DNA of 11,486 bases from Hymenopellis radicata (taxonomy: Eukaryota > Basidiomycota > Agaricomycetes > Agaricales > Physalacriaceae). Positions within the stretch are counted from its first letter, which is position 1. Each line of letters opens with the position of its first letter. The stretch covers positions 1-11,486 of the forward strand of contig JADNRX010001300.1 of NCBI GenBank assembly GCA_015501595.1. Direction: 5' to 3'. A program made the position numbers and the translations under genes. The notes under the pieces were generated by a model. That model did not search any database, was not told where the DNA came from, and saw only the letters and a program-made list of their open reading frames with translations. Below are positions 8,052 to 11,486 of this stretch, piece after piece.

Positions 8052-8754
8052 GTTTGGACACTTGGACATTTACAGCGTGGATCATCATTGTACAACACCT
8101 GGCATACTGGACACTGGACGTTATGGACGCTTATTGTTGTATTCTTACGATAGTTGGGTTTTCGCAAGTCGAAGATCACTTACCAACACTACTGTATCAT
8201 TAACTACTTACCCGTGCCTCTTGATCATGACACTCTTCTTCGATTCTGGACATTGCTTTACCTAGACATTGTATGTGGACACAGGCTATCTGTACACGAT
8301 CTACTAATTGTACTTACTTACGTTGTACGTGCCTTGGGATTGGTCGCTACCCGAGTAATTGACTTGGATAAATTTGCGTCTCTGTTGTTGACCAGCTTTA
8401 AGTCTCTAGCCGTGACATTGAGGGTACCTTCGCAACATTTTCATGTTTGTGCTTCATCTCAACTTGAAGGTTCTGGGATGCTGAACTTCTTCATCGTCAG
8501 CAGTCTTCCCTAATATATACGAGAACAACTCCACTCGAGCGCCATTCCGGTACTATGTGTCCGGCTGGCGAGCTTCCCTCTGTGTCCATGGGCACTGTGG
8601 ACTCGGAAAGATGGATCTGGCAGGGTGTCTTCGGACTCTGCGTCTGAAGAGCGGAGCCGGGCGTCTAGACGGTAATCAAAATGGCAAGCGCGGGACGATG
8701 AAACAGGAGTAATAAATACACTTCCTTCCTTCCTTCTTTGCCGCAATAAGTGCT
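8052..8754. other. Intergenic region with F-box promoter
   Basis: The first part (about 8052-8300) has repeated TGGACA/TGGACG words and is probably the 3' untranslated region of the DUF6699-like gene. A frame of 119 codons at 8154-8513 is not supported by any family pattern. A pyrimidine tract (cttccttccttccttcttt, about 8721-8739) ends some 15 bases before the F-box ATG and resembles the CT-rich initiator stretches of basidiomycete promoters. Confidence 0.45.
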
Positions 8755-9919
8755 ATGTCGCAAGCACCATCATCACCACCGCGACAGGCCTCACTACAAC
8801 GCCTCTCCGAAGAACTAATAGCGCTCATCATCGACCTCGTCGACGACATATCATCGCTCAAGTCGTGTTCGCTCACATGCCGCGCCCTTCTCCCCCATAC
8901 GCGCGCACTTCTCTTCGAGCGCATCGTCATGGTCCTCAGCCCCTTCTCTTCCCTCAATCCCCGAACAATTGAGCGTCACATCCTTCCCTTTGTTCGCACC
9001 TTCGTCGTCAGCCCCGTCTATGTCATGGATTTCATGCCCATGGCGGATGATGACGCGCTTGCCGGTGTCCTAGAGGGGCTCGTGAACCTGGAGACCCTGG
9101 AGATACGACACTGTCTCTGGGAAATATTCTCCCCAGAAACACAGAGTGCGCTCGCATCAAAGTCCTTGCACCTGCAGTGTCTCGTCTTAGAGGACATGCA
9201 GTTTCCGAATCTTGATGCATTCCTATTCCTCGTCACGATCCATTCATCTATACGACGGCTTTCCTTGGATGTTGCGGTTGACGAGAGCGAAGACGTGGCC
9301 AGGATGCCTGCTTTGCATCAACTCGAGGATGCGGATATAAGAAATTCCTCCCGTTTAGCGCCTCCCATTCTCAACATGTTCTGTGGGCTTCGTTCGCTGA
9401 GCGCTACGATCCTCAACGTCGAGGATGGAACAGCACTGGTACAAATCATCGTCGGCGCCGGTAAAAACTTGGAACGGTTATGTGTATCCCACGTTGGCCA
9501 CGATTTCGGTATAGACCACCCGCATTGTTCGTCATTGACATGCCCTAACAGTACATCAGACGATGAGTTCCCTCAAAACATGCCTTTAGGGTGCACCTCC
9601 GTTAAAAAGAGTTACGCTGCAGTTTGCCGAAACAGACGACAACGCACGGGTTGTAAGTTGGTGGGAAAACGAGTTGGCACGAAACGCGACTTGCTGTGTT
9701 CTGCAGATTATTATCAACCGCCCATTTGACGTGGGCGGCGACCTCGGCTGCCTGAGGAGCTGGTCGGCGTTTGACGCACATAGGACAGTCGTTGAATTGG
9801 TAGCACAGCGAGCAGGTATTACTCCGTATTTTGATACGGGTCCATGGAAATCTGCTTTCCGTTCTCGATTCAGGAGTGTTTCTGTCTGCGAGAGTGGATC
9901 CATAGATAGCTGGAGATAA
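8755..9919 (+). CDS. F-box/leucine-rich-type protein, one frameshift
   Basis: F-box proteins usually bind Skp1 and recruit targets to SCF ubiquitin ligases; the target is unknown. The ATG at 8755 follows a CT-rich promoter tract. Residues about 16-60 form the F-box (LSEELIALIIDLVDDISSLK, then SCSLTCRALLPHTRALLFER). Residues about 90-250 have the leucine-rich character of the family (LVNLETLEIRHC, LHLQCLVLEDM). The start frame runs to a TGA at 9727-9729, but after CTSVK it loses family character. The next frame carries it instead: RVTLQFAETDDNARVVSWW, LQIIINRPFD, WSAFDAH, to TAA at 9919. The switch falls at a run of five A (9604-9608); one A fewer joins the halves, giving about 370-387 residues, normal for the family. 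A 51-base intron at 9509-9559 (GTATAG...CATCAG, branch CTAAC) is possible but optional, since both readings stay in frame. Confidence 0.8.
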
Positions 9920-9946
9920 TCGCATTTTTAATTGTAGATACAGTGT

Positions 9947-11334
9947 TCACGGTCGAATGGGTTCTAGCAGGGGCTGCCTAGTGTGCAGGGCAGCGGCCTT
10001 CAATCATATGGAGGTTTCTGTACCGTTTCCCTAGAGCAGTGTCAACATTCTGGAAGCCTTCGAAGAAACAAGCACTGACAATAACACTTGCTGGAAAGCC
10101 AGCGTCGAATGGAATTATACTTTCCAAGTAGTCTATGTGCTTCTTCGACAAGACAATTTCCAGAGCCTGAGCATTGGCCTTCAAATGCTCGATCTTCCGA
10201 CCGCCGATAATGGGAAATACGAACGGCGTTTTCTGCATCACATACGCGATCGCGACTGTTCAGAGCGACACTGTCAAAACCCAACTGGCGTATGATTGAG
10301 CGTGCTTACCGGCTGTTATACTGTCGGCTCCGACTTCCTTCGCCACTACCTCCAACGCTCTTGACATTTTCACCTGCGCCTCTGTTCGCTCCCAATTGGG
10401 GTCATAGATCGTCCTGCCTCTTTCTCCGGTTTCCCTCCGGCGCTGTTCCTCCGCATCGGTGCGCAGTTTACCAGCAGCTAGCACGTTCCATGGCGCGAGG
10501 GCGATGTTCAGGGACCTGGCCATGGGTATGATTTCCCTCTCGAAAGACCGCTCCATTACGTTCCAATTGCCTTGGTATATACAGAAAGGCGTCTTGCCGT
10601 GATCCAAGGCGTACTGGTTGGCTTGAGATACAACCAAGCTGGAGTATCAGAGGCGCCCTAAGTTATACATGAATTTAGTTGGCGTTCAATATGACGAGGA
10701 GGAACGCTCACGATGTACAAGACCTTCCGCTGTAAGACGAGAGCGTGAAGATTGTCCATAACTTCCTTGATAGACGTCTCGAAATGCCACCAATGGATAT
10801 ACAGAAGGTCGATGTATGAGGTGCGAAGTTTTGCCAAGCTGGCGTCAACGCTAAGGTGCAGCGACTTGGCGCCGTTACCGGCAAAGTGAATCTTCTGAGT
10901 AAACCTGATCGAAAGCTCGAAGAATACTGGTCGAGTAGTAAGCAATCATTTAATTGGCGATGTTTTCGGACAAGCCGACCTTTGTCGCAATAAACATCTG
11001 ATCCCGCACATCTCTTTTCTCCATCCATTCACCTATGAAAGCCTCCGAGGAACCGTCCTGACTAAGATAACGTGAGATCCATTCGTCGTTGACGTCGCGT
11101 AATTCACGTACTAAGCGTTCGCAGTGTCGATGAAATTTCCGCCCATGTCGAAGTACGCGTCCAACAGATCGAAGCTGGACTGCTTGTTCATAGCGCCCAA
11201 CCCGGCGTCTGCCCATTTATCGCCTATACTGAGCCCTCCAAGAGCAAAGGAGAGACCGGACCCCCGCCTGAGGCGACAGTAGACGATACAGTCCAGTTTC
11301 GTGGGTGGTGCGAAGCGGGAACGGCCAGAGCCAT
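9947..11334 (-). pseudogene. Aldo-keto reductase, aryl-alcohol dehydrogenase type, multiply frameshifted
   Basis: The relatives are NADPH-dependent fungal aryl-alcohol dehydrogenases and norsolorinic-acid-reductase-like enzymes. Six exons: 11112-11334, 10980-11061, 10712-10926, 10310-10657, 10080-10255, 9947-10030. The introns are 49-54 bases with GT/AG ends. Landmarks in order: [107 protein letters not shown]. The catalytic tetrad is present (Asp71, Tyr76, Lys103, His148 in the joined numbering); the Tyr codon is split by the first intron. Six positions need one more base to keep frame: about 11301-11317, 11293-11294, 11246-11247, 11235, 10901-10903, 10634-10635. A TGA at 10004-10006 interrupts the last exon 20 codons before the expected stop at 9947-9949. 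The joined length would be about 377 residues, close to the family norm. Either a pseudogene or badly read sequence. Confidence 0.85.
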
Positions 11335-11486
11335 TTTCGACAAGAACTGGGAATTTCCTGGATACTATGAAGCGTGGTTTTTAAACTTCAGCAAACGCAT
11401 GTGTCACCAATGACAAGCCCAAGCCGAGGAAAAACGTTTCGTGTTGCCGAGGGCAGCGCTTGGTCATATAGATGAATCTGCCTAGT
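11335..11486. promoter_or_regulatory. Upstream region of the aldo-keto reductase
   Basis: The 150 bases before the reductase ATG, running to the window edge. I see no further coding sequence and no clear TATA or CCAAT box. The role as promoter is inferred from position only. Confidence 0.3.

Noticed and set aside
9602..9925. Minus-strand frame with Cys pairs and an AAEVAAHVKWAVDNNL segment, at first sight an oxidoreductase or zinc finger piece
   Set aside because: It lies opposite the C-terminal half of the F-box gene, which has far better family support; it is a shadow frame.

Overview
The window looks like nuclear DNA of a filamentous basidiomycete, most likely an Agaricomycete. The reasons are very short spliceosomal introns (about 46-59 bases, with CTGA or CTAAC-like branch points) and a gene set typical of that class: a laccase relative, a BTB-domain protein, a DUF6699-like small protein, an F-box/leucine-rich protein and an aryl-alcohol-dehydrogenase-type aldo-keto reductase. 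No bacterial-type organisation is visible. I did not find an undescribed defence or mobile system.

The left half (1-5900) is repeat-rich and decayed. It holds an internal laccase fragment on the minus strand (541-1017), long stretches with no recognisable gene, and a degenerate 21-base minisatellite encoding acidic heptapeptides in several frames (about 3030-3470). It also holds two diverged copies of a dispersed repeat (43-104 and 3784-3845), an A19 tract, and a long minus-strand frame broken by stops that may be an old retroelement-like coding region (4232-5038). A cluster of four perfect or near-perfect inverted repeats lies at 4924-5077.

The right half (5968-11334) is ordinary genic DNA. 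A BTB protein gene (minus) is divergent from a DUF6699-like gene (plus) across about 640 bases. Next comes an F-box gene (plus), which ends tail to tail with an aldo-keto reductase gene (minus), only 27 bases apart. The genes share no evident pathway. The F-box and BTB proteins belong to families often linked to ubiquitin ligases, while the laccase fragment and the reductase belong to families involved in aromatic-compound metabolism.

The most striking observation is that three unrelated neighbouring genes are each broken by single-base length changes, most of them placeable in a homopolymer run: one in the BTB gene, one in the F-box gene, six in the reductase. Correcting for them gives full-length products with family-like sequence throughout. 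This points either to homopolymer errors in the assembly or to recent decay of several neighbouring genes. Gene models here should not be trusted as they stand.
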